64,000 nucleotides of DNA from Congeria kusceri (lineage: Eukaryota; Mollusca; Bivalvia; Myida; Dreissenidae), in NCBI GenBank assembly GCA_027627225.1, contig CM051025.1, forward strand, positions 52,202,181-52,266,180. Reading direction: 5' to 3'. The notes under the pieces were generated by a model, which saw only the letters and a list, made by a program, of their open reading frames with translations, was not told the DNA's origin and searched no databases. Made by a program: the position numbers and the translations under genes. Of this stretch, positions 36,958 to 47,175 are shown in pieces (position 1 is the first letter of the stretch; every line of letters starts with the position of its first letter).

Positions 36958-37313
36958 TTTTATTATTCATATTCACCCTCGTTAAACAAAAGGCAAAAGA
37001 GAACAAACAGACAGCGATTGTGATTTATTCTGCATTTAATTCAGCACAAATAAAAACTACACAATAATATTCACTGAACATGAGCATCATATCTTTCATT
37101 CGGAGCATTTTGACATACATGTGGTCGGAAATGACGTCACTGTGCAATATCATCAGATATTTGCACGGTTGAGGTAAACACTATGCAACATCATGTATGA
37201 TTTTCTTTCGAGGGTGTGTCGCTGAGCCAATAAAATAACGTTTATTTATATGTCATATTATAACACTAAATGCTGCAAGCTGGACTGAAATGATGCAATA
37301 TTGGACAAAAAGG

Positions 37314-38414
37314 TTTTTACCTGGCTTATAAGGATTGTAATATCCTTCAACTAGGTTTTTACCGAGCTGATAAGGATTGTTATATCCGTTAACTAGGTCC
37401 TTACCGGGCTGATAAGGATTGTTATATTCCTCAGCTAGGTTTTTACCGGGCTGATAAGGATTGTAATATCCGTTAACTGCGTTCTTACTGGGTTGATATT
37501 GTTATATCCGTCAGCTAGATTTTTACTGGGCTAATAAGGATTGTAATATCTGTCAGCTAGGTTCGTTATGGGCTGATAAGGATTGTAATATCCGTCAACT
37601 ATGTTCTTACTGGGTTGATGAGGATTGCAATATCCGTCAACTAGATTCTTACCGGGCTGATAAGCATTGTTATATCCGTCATCTAGGTTCATACTGGGTT
37701 GATAAAGATTGTTATATCCGTCATCTATGTTCTCACCGGGCTGATAAGGATCGTTATATCCGTCATCTAGATTCTTACCGGGCTTATAAGGATTGTAATG
37801 TACGTCATCAAGGTTCATACCGGGCTAATAAGAATTGTTATATCCGTCAGCCTGGTTCGTACCGGGCTGATAAGCATTGTTATATCCGTCAGCTAGTTTT
37901 TTCCGGGCTGATAATGATTGTAATATCCGTCAGCTAGGTTCTAACTGGGCTGATAAGGAGTGATATATCCGTAAGCTAGGTTCTTACTGGACTGATAAGG
38001 ATTAATATATCCGTCAGGCAGGTTCTAACCGGGCTGATAAGGATTGATATATTCGTCAGCTAGGTTCGTACCGGGCTGAAAAGGATTGTAATATCCGTCA
38101 ACTAGGTTCGTTCTGGGCTTACAAGCATTGTTATATCCGTAAGCTAGGTTCTTACCGGATTGTTATATCTGTCAACTAGATTCTTACAGGACTTATAAGG
38201 ATTGTAATATCCCTCAACTAGGTTCTTACCGAGCTGATAAGGATTGTGATATCTGTCAACTAGGTTCCTACCGGGCTGATAACGATTGTGATATCCCTCA
38301 TCTAGGTTCTTACCAGGCTGATAACGATTGGGATATCCCTCATCTAGGTTCTTACCGGGCTGATAACGATTGTGATATCTGTCAACTAGGTTCTTACCTG
38401 GTTGATACGGATTG
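37314..38414 (-). repeat. 42-bp minisatellite, about 26 copies
   Basis: In minus sense the unit reads AACCTAGTTGACGGATATAA then CAATCCTTATCAGCCCGGTAAG. 42 is 14 codons, giving the repeat NPYQPGKNLVDGYY. At its right end it is in frame with the unique codons of the exon at 38144-38661. Nearly every unit contains the donor-like GGTAAGAAC. A 10-base deletion in the unit near 38155 shifts the frame into TAG. Two further stretches stay open (for example 37531-37818). Confidence 0.9.
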
Positions 38415-38661
38415 TTTGGACGCTGGTCCTCCGTGTTGGGACGCGTATCACCCTTCCAGTTCGCACGGTCGCCGCCGTTAAATCTATCACCCCCAGGTTT
38501 GTTAGAGCCAGTTCCCGACTCGAGCACGCTGTAGATTTTGACCACCTGGTTGTGGTCTTGCTTGCCGGGTTTAAGCGGGATGTTGTGGTTGATCTGGGGA
38601 GTAGGATGTACCAGCCGAGGCTGCTCCGTTGTTATCTTCTGCCGCGTGTATACCGAGTAAT
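38144..38661 (-). CDS. Probable C-terminal exon of the IgLON-like gene, 14-residue repeats
   Basis: The acceptor CGCCATGGCAG ends at 38662, and phase 1 fits the preceding exon (G+AT gives Asp). That places a Tyr-rich linker (DYSVYTRQKITTEQPRLVH) after Ig3 strand G, where IgLON proteins have their stalk. About 80 residues later the frame enters seven repeats of the type PYQPGKNLVDGYY and stops at TAG (38146-38144), produced by a 10-base deletion. The tail is hydrophilic and has no GPI-type hydrophobic end, so the protein would be secreted unless a GGTAAG donor in the repeats is used to reach another exon. Alternatively this is a separate gene starting at the ATG at 38668. Upstream codons contain an in-frame TAA just before that ATG. 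Confidence 0.5.
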
Positions 38662-38750
38662 CTGCCATGGCGAGAACGTGTTAAACCGCTGCCATGTACA
38701 TAGACTGCGGACTCGGTATAATTGCATTCAATTAAAGACGAAAATAACTA

Positions 38751-40185
38751 GAATTGTCACATGAGTGACGGATATACCCCCACAATATGGCCTTGTCACA
38801 AAACTATGGCATCCATTTAAAATAAATATACACACAGAGAATGCTTTAATTTGTGAATATTTAACATAATATTTGGAAACATTTAATTTCACTAGGAGCC
38901 ATAACTCTGTCAACATTTAGTTGTTTATAACTGAAGTTGAACTTGATCTGTATTGTTTGATGTCACACCTGTGTACCAAACATAATTTAACAAGAAATGT
39001 GGACATTCCACAAAAACCAAATTTTTCTAATAAAATGCATAAGTCAGCACAATAATGAAAGAAAGTTCTGGGTGCATGGTGAAGGTCATACACCTATGGC
39101 TAGGAAATGGTGGCATTGACCATGCAATCCAAAGCGAAGTCTAAATATAAGGTATCTACATATGAAGTTTATTAAAATATCTAAATAAGTTCTTAAGTTG
39201 TTTTTTTATAGTAAAGGTGACCTTGACCCCACCCACCCCACATGCAATCACACAAGAGGTCTAGATACAAGGTATCTACATATGACGTTTCATTAAAATA
39301 TCTCAATTCGTTCTCTAGGTATTGAGTGGAAACTTTTTAATTATTTTTTTGTAATGGTAACCTGACCCCATCCACCCCATATGCAATCCCAAGCAAGGTC
39401 CCAATATGAGGTATTTATATATGAAGTTTCATTAAAATATCTCAATGCGTTTTCAATTTATTGAGCGAAACCTGTTTTTCTACTTTTAGTTATGGTGATC
39501 TTGACCCTGACACCACCCACCCCATATGCAATCACAAGCAAGGTCTCAATATAAGGTATCTATGTATAAAGTTTCATTAAAATATCTCAATGCGTTCTCA
39601 AGTTATTGAGTGGAAACTGTTTTTCTATTTTTAGTAATGTTGACCTTGATCCCACCCACCCCATATGCAATCCCAAGAGAGGTCTCGATATAAGGTATCT
39701 ATGTATGAAGTTTCATATAAAAATCTCAATGCATTCTCAAGTTATTGAGCGGAAACCGTTTTTTTATTTTTAGTAACGGTGACCTTGACCTTGACCCCAT
39801 ATGCAATATCAAGCGAGATCTCGATATACTGTATGAAGTTTCATTACAATAGCTTAATTCGTTCTCGAGTTAGAGAGCGGAAACAAAAAGTTCACGCCGC
39901 CACACCTCTTTCAAAATTTAGTGGTTTGAAACCAAAGTCTTTCTTGACCCATATTTTATGACGCTGAAGTCGAAAAGGGGCCATAACTATGTCAAAATTT
40001 AGTGGTTTGTAACCAAAGTCGAACTTGACCTGTATTTTATGATGTTACACATGTGTACCAAAAATTATTTGAATATGACATGCCCTTCTTGAGTTATCAT
40101 CCGGAAACCAAAATACCAACAGACCGGCAGACCGACAAGCTCACTCCTACATACCCCCCTCACCCCAAACTTCGGGGGTATAAAA
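38751..40185. repeat. CCATAACTCTGTC interspersed repeat, second copy, split
   Basis: Starts CTAGAATTGTCACATGAGTG like 35878 and ends GACCGACAAGCTCACTCCTA, with a terminal CCCCC...GGGGGTATAA hairpin at 40156-40183. It is interrupted at 38993-39895 by the array element. Confidence 0.75.
38993..39895 (-). repeat. Array element nested in the CCATAACTCTGTC repeat (minus)
   Basis: Inverse orientation of 5410-6875: enters with ACAAGAAATGTGGACATTCC and CAGCACAATAATGAAAGAAA, has about six units (TGACCTTGACCCCACCCACC, CCATATGCAATC), and exits at AGAGAGCGGAAACAAAAAGT. Same edges as the other copies. Confidence 0.75.
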
Positions 40186-40640
40186 ACGTTGTATAGATCG
40201 GTACAGTAGTTAATGCATACATTTTCAATGTAAACATATATATGTGATGTACACGTAGTTTAAACTGTTTCTTCTCGATGACTAAAATATATTATAATGA
40301 TTTGTTTTACTTCTCAGGAAGAAACACACTTATAATTTCATTCCATATTGACTCAACTTGTTCTGTTAATTTTCATGTTTAAACTCAATCATGCATCGCA
40401 ATGTACAATATACAAACAAGAAATGGTTTCCGACAGCAAAAGCATTAAATTGTCTAGTTAATACAAATATATTGAACAATAAAATGGCAATATAAGCAAT
40501 TAGGATTAGATTCTCATTGATGTTAGATGCATAAAATGCAGTACTATAGTAAATATACATGGAACATATATTTCTATTATGTAAGGGTAAGGATTGGGTA
40601 GCAAATATACAAGGCAACAAAAACTGCAATAAAAACATAC

Positions 40641-40785
40641 CATACAGAATCATGGAGTCTTCGTCCTGCCCAATGATATTCTTCGCAAAGCACGTGTATT
40701 CTCCATAATCATCGTGATCGATATCCTTCACTCTCAGACTGAGCGTCTTCTTGGTGCTGTCCTCTGTACCACTGTACATCTCCAC
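40641..40785 (-). CDS. IgLON-like exon: second half of Ig domain 3
   Basis: Starts after GATTGGTTTCAG (phase 0) with VEMYSGTEDSTKKTLSLRV, contains the typical DxxDYGEYTC strand F and FAKNIIGQDEDS, and ends ATTCTGTATG/GTATGT (phase 1). The length of 145 bases suits half an Ig domain. Family counterparts have KRTLTLKI...DYGEYFCVAKN in this place. Directly upstream, the acceptor and first codons are repeated in a 51-bp array that is open and in frame for at least two further units, so alternative acceptors at 40836 and 40887 would lengthen the domain by 17 or 34 residues. Confidence 0.9.
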
Positions 40786-41180
40786 CTGAAACCAATCACC
40801 GAAAACGTAGTTCTCTTTACCATTGGACATCTCCGCCTGAAACCTGGCAACCAAACAGTAGTCCTCTTTACCAGTGTACATCTCCGCCTCAAGCGAGTCA
40901 CCGAAAACGTAATCCTCTGTACCATTGTACATCTCCGCCTAAAGTCACAGAAAAAGTAGTCCTCAGTAATCATGTACACCTTTACCTGAAACTCGTCAAC
41001 TAAAATGTAGTCCACTGTATCACTGTACATCTCTACCTGAAACCTACCAACGAAAAAGCAGCTCTAGTTCTCTGTACCACTGTATATCTCCATCTGAAAT
41101 CAGTCACCGAAAAAGTAGTCCTCTGTATCAATGTACAACTTCACCTGACACCATTCAACGAAAAAAGTCGTCCTCTGCAC
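40760..41180 (-). repeat. 51-bp array copied from an intron/exon junction, ~8 units
   Basis: Each unit, read on the minus strand, has an acceptor-like end (GATTGGTTTCAG or variant), then GCGGAGATGTACAGTGGTAC and AGAGGAC. The unit at the left end is the real exon start. Spacing is 51 bases for the first units (exon starts 40785, 40836, 40887), then irregular at 47-57. Confidence 0.9.
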
Positions 41181-41639
41181 CACTGTACGTTTGAATCCAC
41201 TTAATAGTCGGGAATTCCCCGTATATCTACTCGAAAATAGGCCGTATATCAAATAGTTCGTTTTTCCGTCTGTCAAAAGAGACATTTCGCATAACGGACA
41301 CTGGCTTAAATGGTTATTTACTGAAAACGACAAGTCTTCTGTGCATATTGATGTATCATGACACCGAATTACTTGAAATTTGAATGTTCAGCAGTTTGTG
41401 TATAGACAGCATGTGCTTTGTCGAAATCGCGAGAGCATTCTGTAATTCCTACGGGTGACTACAATCAAGTGAGATGAATTTTCTTAGAAGTAGCATACAA
41501 AAAAATTATTTTAAATTTTAAAAGCAGAAAGAACTATCTTTCCATGGAGACCAGACTCGCTGTATGTGAAACAAAGAAAAGTGGAGAACGACTCCAGGAG
41601 ATTTTTCTATTTTACAATGGGACCCTATGGAGATTTGAT

Positions 41640-41875
41640 TTACTGGCTTCTAACCTGTACATCTCTACCCGGACCAGTCAACGAAAGAGTAGTTCTCTGT
41701 ACCAATGTACATCTCCACCAGAAACCAGTCACCGAAAAAAGTAGTTCTATGTACCGGTTTACGTCTCCGCCTAAAAAAATTCAACGAAAAAGTATTTTTT
41801 TTGTAACACTGTACATTTTCATCTGAAACCAGTCAACGAAAAATTAGTCCTTTATCACTGTACCCTAACTCAGAC
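41640..41875 (-). repeat. Outlying part of the junction-derived array, ~4 units
   Basis: Four more units (TGTACATCTCCACCAGAAAC, CAGTCACCGAAAAAAGTAGT on the plus strand). They are separated from the main array by about 460 bases of other sequence (41181-41639). Confidence 0.85.
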
Positions 41876-42334
41876 AACTGTCGACTTCTTTGTTTCTAAA
41901 TTATAAATACTTGTATAATTGTTAACAGGTGATGTATACACATTTTGAGAGTCATTTATTGTTGTGTGTCTGCCTACATTCCATGCTCAAGTAGCTGAAG
42001 TTTTAGGGACCTATCATGATGTGCTCTTGCAATTTTACATTATAGTCAGCTGTGTTTAATGCCTTGTAGGACCATATTTTTCACAAATCATATTTTTCAC
42101 ACATGTGAAAAATAGGATCTCATTGTTCACAGGCGTGAAAAATAGGATCTCATTCTTCACACGTCGCAATCTCATTCTTCACATGTTCTGTGAAAATTGT
42201 GATCGAGTCCAGTTTTTGATATGCACTCAAATCATATTCTTCACACATGAAAAGTGTTCAAATTTTCAAAAAAGTGAATTTGTTACATCATAATCCTATT
42301 TTTCACTTTGTATGTGCCCGAAAAACAAACGGGG

Positions 42335-42650
42335 TGATTTACGGTACGGTACGGTATGCATGGTATTATACGATATGATACGGCTAGGTACCGGACGGTT
42401 AAGTATAGTACGGTATGGTATATGGTATGGTATGGTATGGTATGGAATGGCATGGCATGAAAGCATGGCATGGAAGCATGGCTTGGCATAGCATGGCATT
42501 ACGGTATGGTTTGTAATGCCTTGGTATGGAAATGTACGGTATGGTACAGTACGGTGCGGTGCGGCACGGTTAGGTACGGTACGATACGGTTAGGAATGAT
42601 ACGGTACGGTACGATACGGGAGGTACGGTACGCTACGCTACTGTACTGTT
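42335..42650. repeat. Degenerate (GGTAT/GGTAC)n microsatellite
   Basis: About 300 bases of five-base units such as GGTATGGTATGG, TACGGTACGGT and GGCATGGCATG. Open frames on both strands here are repeat artefacts. Confidence 0.9.
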
Positions 42651-42959
42651 CAAACGCACGTACTAACATGGACGGAAGTTCTAATAAGATCACATTATTA
42701 TCGTCCGTGAATACGTATATTCTAGTTCGGGCGGACATATGCTTGGTTATTTTGGTTTTAATAATCCAAAATAAAACGTTTGTTTGTACGTACGTTCGGA
42801 TGCGTGCATTGGTTAATATCCCAATAAAAGGTGTACGTTCCTATGGACGTACGCGAGTACATATGCATTTCTATCTCCTAATTAACCCGTACGAACATAT
42901 TGACTAACGATTAAGCGCATGCATACATACGTAAGTCCTAAATAGGGCTTAGTTTCTCA

Positions 42960-43150
42960 TAGTGACGACAATACTGATGATGACGTTAAGTATAATGATA
43001 ATAATGGTGATGACGAAAATAATTATAATGATGATGACGATGGTGACGATGATGGTGATGATTATGATGTTGATGATGATGATAATGATGATGATGATGA
43101 CGACGCTGATTATGATGATCATTATTATTATTAGTAGTATTATTATTACT
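42960..43150 (+). repeat. (GAT)n-like simple repeat
   Basis: Runs of GATGATGATGAT with ATAATG variants; the Met-rich plus-strand frame is spurious. Confidence 0.9.
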
Positions 43151-43327
43151 GTATAATTATGCTCAAAATAATGATTGCATCGCTTGTCGCGATACTATTT
43201 CACCATAAAATATATATAAAAAATGTGATCCGTACGCATACCCCCTTTTTGGCCAATCACATTCTTCACACTTATAAATGTGACAAATGAGATCCTATTC
43301 TTCACAGGCGTGTGAAAAATATTGTAA

Positions 43328-43708
43328 TATTTTAATTATACTGACTTTTCACTCATTTCAATTTAAAAAAAAAATACTTTCGCCAAAGCGCCAAGAACCG
43401 GCAATGATTTAAACTGGTAATGCTAACGGTTGAAACCAATTTTAGAAAACTATTCTTAACTTTAATCTAATTAAGTTCGTCTGGTTCACACCACGTTTTT
43501 TACTCAACGCTTTTTCAAGAGGGTTGAACCTATTGTTTCATGTCTTACAGCACCATCTCTGACACCATGTTGTCTCATTAGCAGTTATCGCAATTCTTTG
43601 TCGAAATTATTATCGATGTACAACTTTATTGTGTCACTTGTTGATGTTCTTGTAAAATACGGTATAATACCACGCAAAAGTTACATATATCGTAAGCATT
43701 TTGATTGT
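43328..43708 (-). other. Intron sequence, nothing recognised
   Basis: Inside the intron between the two Ig3 exons. AT-rich and without a supported feature. Confidence 0.4.
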
Positions 43709-43802
43709 CTCCAGTTAAATCACTAACAATACTAAGGTATATAGAACACGTTCATCTCCAGTTAAATCACTAACAATACTAAGGTATATAGAACACGTTC
43801 AT
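43709..43802. repeat. 47-bp tandem duplication
   Basis: CTCCAGTTAAATCACTAACA plus ATACTAAGGTATATAGAACA and CGTTCAT, twice without differences. Confidence 0.95.
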
Positions 43803-44261
43803 GGGAGATAAAGTAATACCGGTCATCAAATGGCAGTGACCCCGACTAAACCATCAAAGCAGATAACAAAATAGAATTAAAGAAATGAGAACAAACTTAT
43901 GCCTAACGAACACTAGTTTTTACAGACTTACATATTTCGAAATACTATGTTTTAATGAAGACTGCAGTTTCATTGTTCGTCGAAAGAGTATAGTCCTAAA
44001 TAAACGAACACTGTATTATTCACATGAATTTTCACGTTGCTGTTCATCAATATTTTAGCCAATATTTCTTGAACACGGCTTACTAGAAAAGATAGGTTGC
44101 ACAGTACAAATACGTAAGCAAATACGTGTTTGTAGATAATGTGAAAAATATTTCGAAATGTATCGTTTCCAGCACTGTACATTAACATACTCGTACACAT
44201 TGCGAAGGAGAGAGGAACATGCATCAAGCACAGCCTTCAGGTATTACATGCATATTATCGA

Positions 44262-44880
44262 AGTCTTCAATAGTCTATTGGATATATTTCTGGAAATTCA
44301 GTTGTGGACGAATATTATCTAAGTCCTCAATAGTCCATTATATATTACATATGAAGTTTCATTAAAATATCTCAATGTCTTCTCAAGTTATTGAACGGAA
44401 ACCGTTTTTCCATTTTTAAGTTACGGTGACCTTGACCTTGATCCCTCCCCCCCTCCCACCCCATACGCAATCTCAAGTGAGGTCTCAATATAAGGTATCT
44501 ATGTATGAAGTTCAATTGAAATATCTCAATTCGTTCTCAAGTTATTGAGGGTAAACCGTTTTTCTATTTTTAGTAACAGTGACCTTGACCTTGACCCATC
44601 CACCCCATACGCAATCCCAAGCAAGGTCTCAATATAAGGTATCTGTGTACGAAGTTTCATTACCATAGCTCATGCCGTATTAGAGTTAGAGAGCGGAAAC
44701 GAAAAAAGCTGCGCCCGCCAGCCCGCCCGGCCAACGACATACGCCAATCTAATAACCGAAAATTTTCATCGATAAATTTGGGTAATTACACGAAATGTAG
44801 TTGTGACATATTATGAATATTATCGAAGTCTTCAATCAGTCTATTATACATATTACTGGGAATTTAGCTGTGGCATATTT
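44262..44880. repeat. ~60-bp repeats split by a partial array element
   Basis: A motif TTATCGAAGTCTTCAATAGT...TATTGGATATATTTCTGGAA occurs at 44262, 44312 and 44816. Between the second and third copies sits a minus-strand fragment of the array element (44345-44760, about three units plus its GCGGAAACGAAAAAAG and GGTTATTAGATTGG-type edge). Confidence 0.65.
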
Positions 44881-46381
44881 TGTTTTCACTGTTCAAATTG
44901 ACACAGATGTAGATCTATTGTATGTATTCTAGTGCGGATTGTTTCCACCATCAGGTGGTATTGTTATTTACGAGCTACGGTGGTTGGGTGGGTTCACATT
45001 TATAGATAAAACAGGCTGCCTGTTGCTGTCATCCACGCGGTTAATAAAACATGTCTTGATCTTTGACGTGTATTAGATATTAGATAAAACATTAAAACTA
45101 TCAGCAACTGTATAAAACAAAAACAAGCAGAGTTTATGCAAAGGTCCCGAGATCAATACCCTTATCGTTATATCTACCAATAATAAGACTTTCAATGAAG
45201 CGAACTATAAAGTAAGACACTATGAACAATTACCTATGATCGCCAACTTCTGAAATAAAACAATTTAAATAATACGTTCAGTTACTTATTTCTGTTTAAA
45301 GCGTGCCTGCTTTGTCAGTGCATTCCATCACATTATTTTTTCAATATGCTCTTAAACGAACAAAGTAATCAGTACAACAATATACCGGTATATTTTTGTA
45401 AGACACAATTTTAATACCACTACAATAAATAGCATTCTGGTTTAATTGCATTTCACATGAGCATGTTATTTTCGAAATAAAATTATTTTTGGCAACTAAT
45501 CGGTTTATTACTATAGATCATACCGTTTACTGATTAAAATACAGCGTTAACAACAAATATATGCTCAAGACAACAACACAACAACAACAACAACAACAAC
45601 ACGGCATCGAGAATACTCGAAAAGAACAACATCGGCAAAGAGATTTCATTTCACTAATTAAGAACGTGGAGTTTCGGTGGTAAACCATAATGGCATTAAG
45701 ATCAAATACATTTCGAGAGACAGAAAACATAGAGATTGCAATAGACCGGCATTTTAACGCGTATTTTACAAGCCTCTGCGCGAGCATTATGTGTATGTCG
45801 TTAAGTCGGATGCTGTTCAGATCTCTCTGTAAATTGTCAATGATTAACAAAAGCATTACGGTCTGATGTGAACAATGTGAATTACACGTTTTGGTGACAA
45901 ACCCCTCCCTAGCTCGAATACATTATTATTTATAACTTCAAACAGAATTACACATTTAAAACCGCTCATAATTATATCTTCCTGATACATTATTTGAAAT
46001 ACAAATGTACAGGTATTATAAAATATATTTCTGTAAACAACAAATACGAAAACAAGAATAAGTTGTACTTTTACGGTACCTTTCCATATAACTGCCAGTG
46101 AACACTCATAATCGTTATTTAAATATCAGAAATGACGCTATTAATCATAAATTATCTTAAAATGTATTCAAAACCGTCAGCATTTTGCCCCTTTGGAACA
46201 AACAGAATCAATTCCGTTAACGTTCACAATGGGAAGCCGTAAATTCCGTTACATATGATACCGAATATTAACGAAAGAACCCGACGTGTACTTGAGACAA
46301 TTACGGAATATACCGATCGTTTCCGGTGACTGGTTCACGTGTAATATTACAATGACTAGATTCTCTGGCGCGGTAACCAAC
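44881..46381 (-). other. Intron sequence between Ig3 exons
   Basis: AT-rich; contains a (CAA)n run at 45565-45600. No gene features seen. Confidence 0.5.
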
Positions 46382-46539
46382 CTCGTATTTTTTCTCCTTG
46401 CGGGTCAAGTCAATCTCCTCGTCACCTTTCAACCAGTAGGCGAGGCCGTGCGGGAACGCTGTGATCTCGCAGTCCAGAATAGTCTCGCGGCCCGCGAACT
46501 GACCGATACGCTTCGTCGGCAAAGTCACTTCCGGGGGAA
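46382..46539 (-). CDS. IgLON-like exon: first half of Ig domain 3
   Basis: Acceptor CATTATTCAG at 46540; the codon T+TT gives Phe, producing FPPEVTLPTKRIGQFAGRE, the usual Pro-Pro linker into Ig3. The strand B Cys is in TILDCEITAFP and the strand C Trp in LAYWLKGDE. It ends TACGAG/GTTGGT in phase 0, continuing into the exon at 40785 as KKYE/VEMY. 158 bases. Confidence 0.92.
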
Positions 46540-46863
46540 CTGAATAATGAACAAACATATTCAACTAACACAAATAATAAATTAATCATTTATTGAAATA
46601 TACGTACTGGTAAACAGCTATACATGCGTTGCAAATTTTGTTGTATAGAACTCTTCTGTGCTAATTCATTTTGACAATATTCATTTTCAAAAGCAAAATT
46701 AATTAGTAGTATTTTCAACCTGAGAAGGCCGCTTGATTACGAAACTAAATACAAGTTATACTTTGCGATGTATATTATATATACATGTATAAGTTGGTAT
46801 AGTACTAGATACACAGATGACTGGAATCGTAATTAAAAAATATATATATAGGATAAATATAAT

Positions 46864-46987
46864 GAGGCGTGTCGTGGGAAAGTCAGACTGAATACATGTG
46901 CGTAAAGTGTCGTACCGGATCAGCCTGTGCAGTCCGCGGACGACACTTTACGCACTTGCATTTAGTCCAATTTTCCCCTCACACCTC
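46864..46987. mobile_element. Short TIR element, internally deleted copy
   Basis: Same ends as 4035-4280 (GAGGCGTGTCGTGGGAAAGT and inverted TTTTCCCCTCACACCTC) but only 124 bases long; the second inverted pair and the middle are missing. Lies 60 bases from the Ig2 exon. Confidence 0.75.
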
Positions 46988-47046
46988 TAATACACTTTTC
47001 ATATTGGTTTCTTTCAACACATATCTGAAACCCCGTAACTACTCAC

Positions 47047-47175
47047 ATTCAACAAACACCTTGATCTTCCTGGTGACGGCCGGGTCTACGTTGTTGTATG
47101 CTACGCATTCGTACGTGCCGTCACAGTAGCGCGAGACGTTGTGGATGATAAGCACCTCGCCCGCTGTGCCGATAC
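47047..47175 (-). CDS. IgLON-like exon: second half of Ig domain 2
   Basis: Acceptor TGCTCGTGCTGTAG; C+GT completes an Arg codon. It encodes RIGTAGEVLIIHNVSRYCDG, then TYECVAYNNVDPAVTRKIKV with the strand F Cys, and ends GTTGAAT/GTGAGT in phase 1. The NGVPPAVSR-like loop is typical of lachesins. The extra Cys in SRYCDG replaces the usual Asp/Glu-Asp region and is unusual. 129 bases. Confidence 0.93.

Larger units (their letters stand above)
42067..43327. mobile_element. Possible inverted-repeat-bounded element with microsatellite interior
   Basis: Left border motifs (TTTTTCACACATGTGAAAAA, TAGGATCTCATTCTTCACAC, GTTCACAGGCGTGAAAAATA) recur inverted at 43262-43325 (GAGATCCTATTCTTCACAGG, CGTGTGAAAAAT). 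The interior is almost entirely simple repeats. No coding frame. Boundaries are not exact. Confidence 0.4.

Noticed and set aside
42283..42907. Several frames of 65-145 codons
   Set aside because: Lie in a five-base microsatellite, with residues repeating accordingly.
42962..43156. Met/Ile-rich frame resembling a membrane protein
   Set aside because: Translation of a GAT/ATG simple repeat.
45527..45856. Minus-strand frame with a poly-Cys run
   Set aside because: The Cys run comes from a (CAA)n microsatellite read in reverse; the rest has no coding signal.
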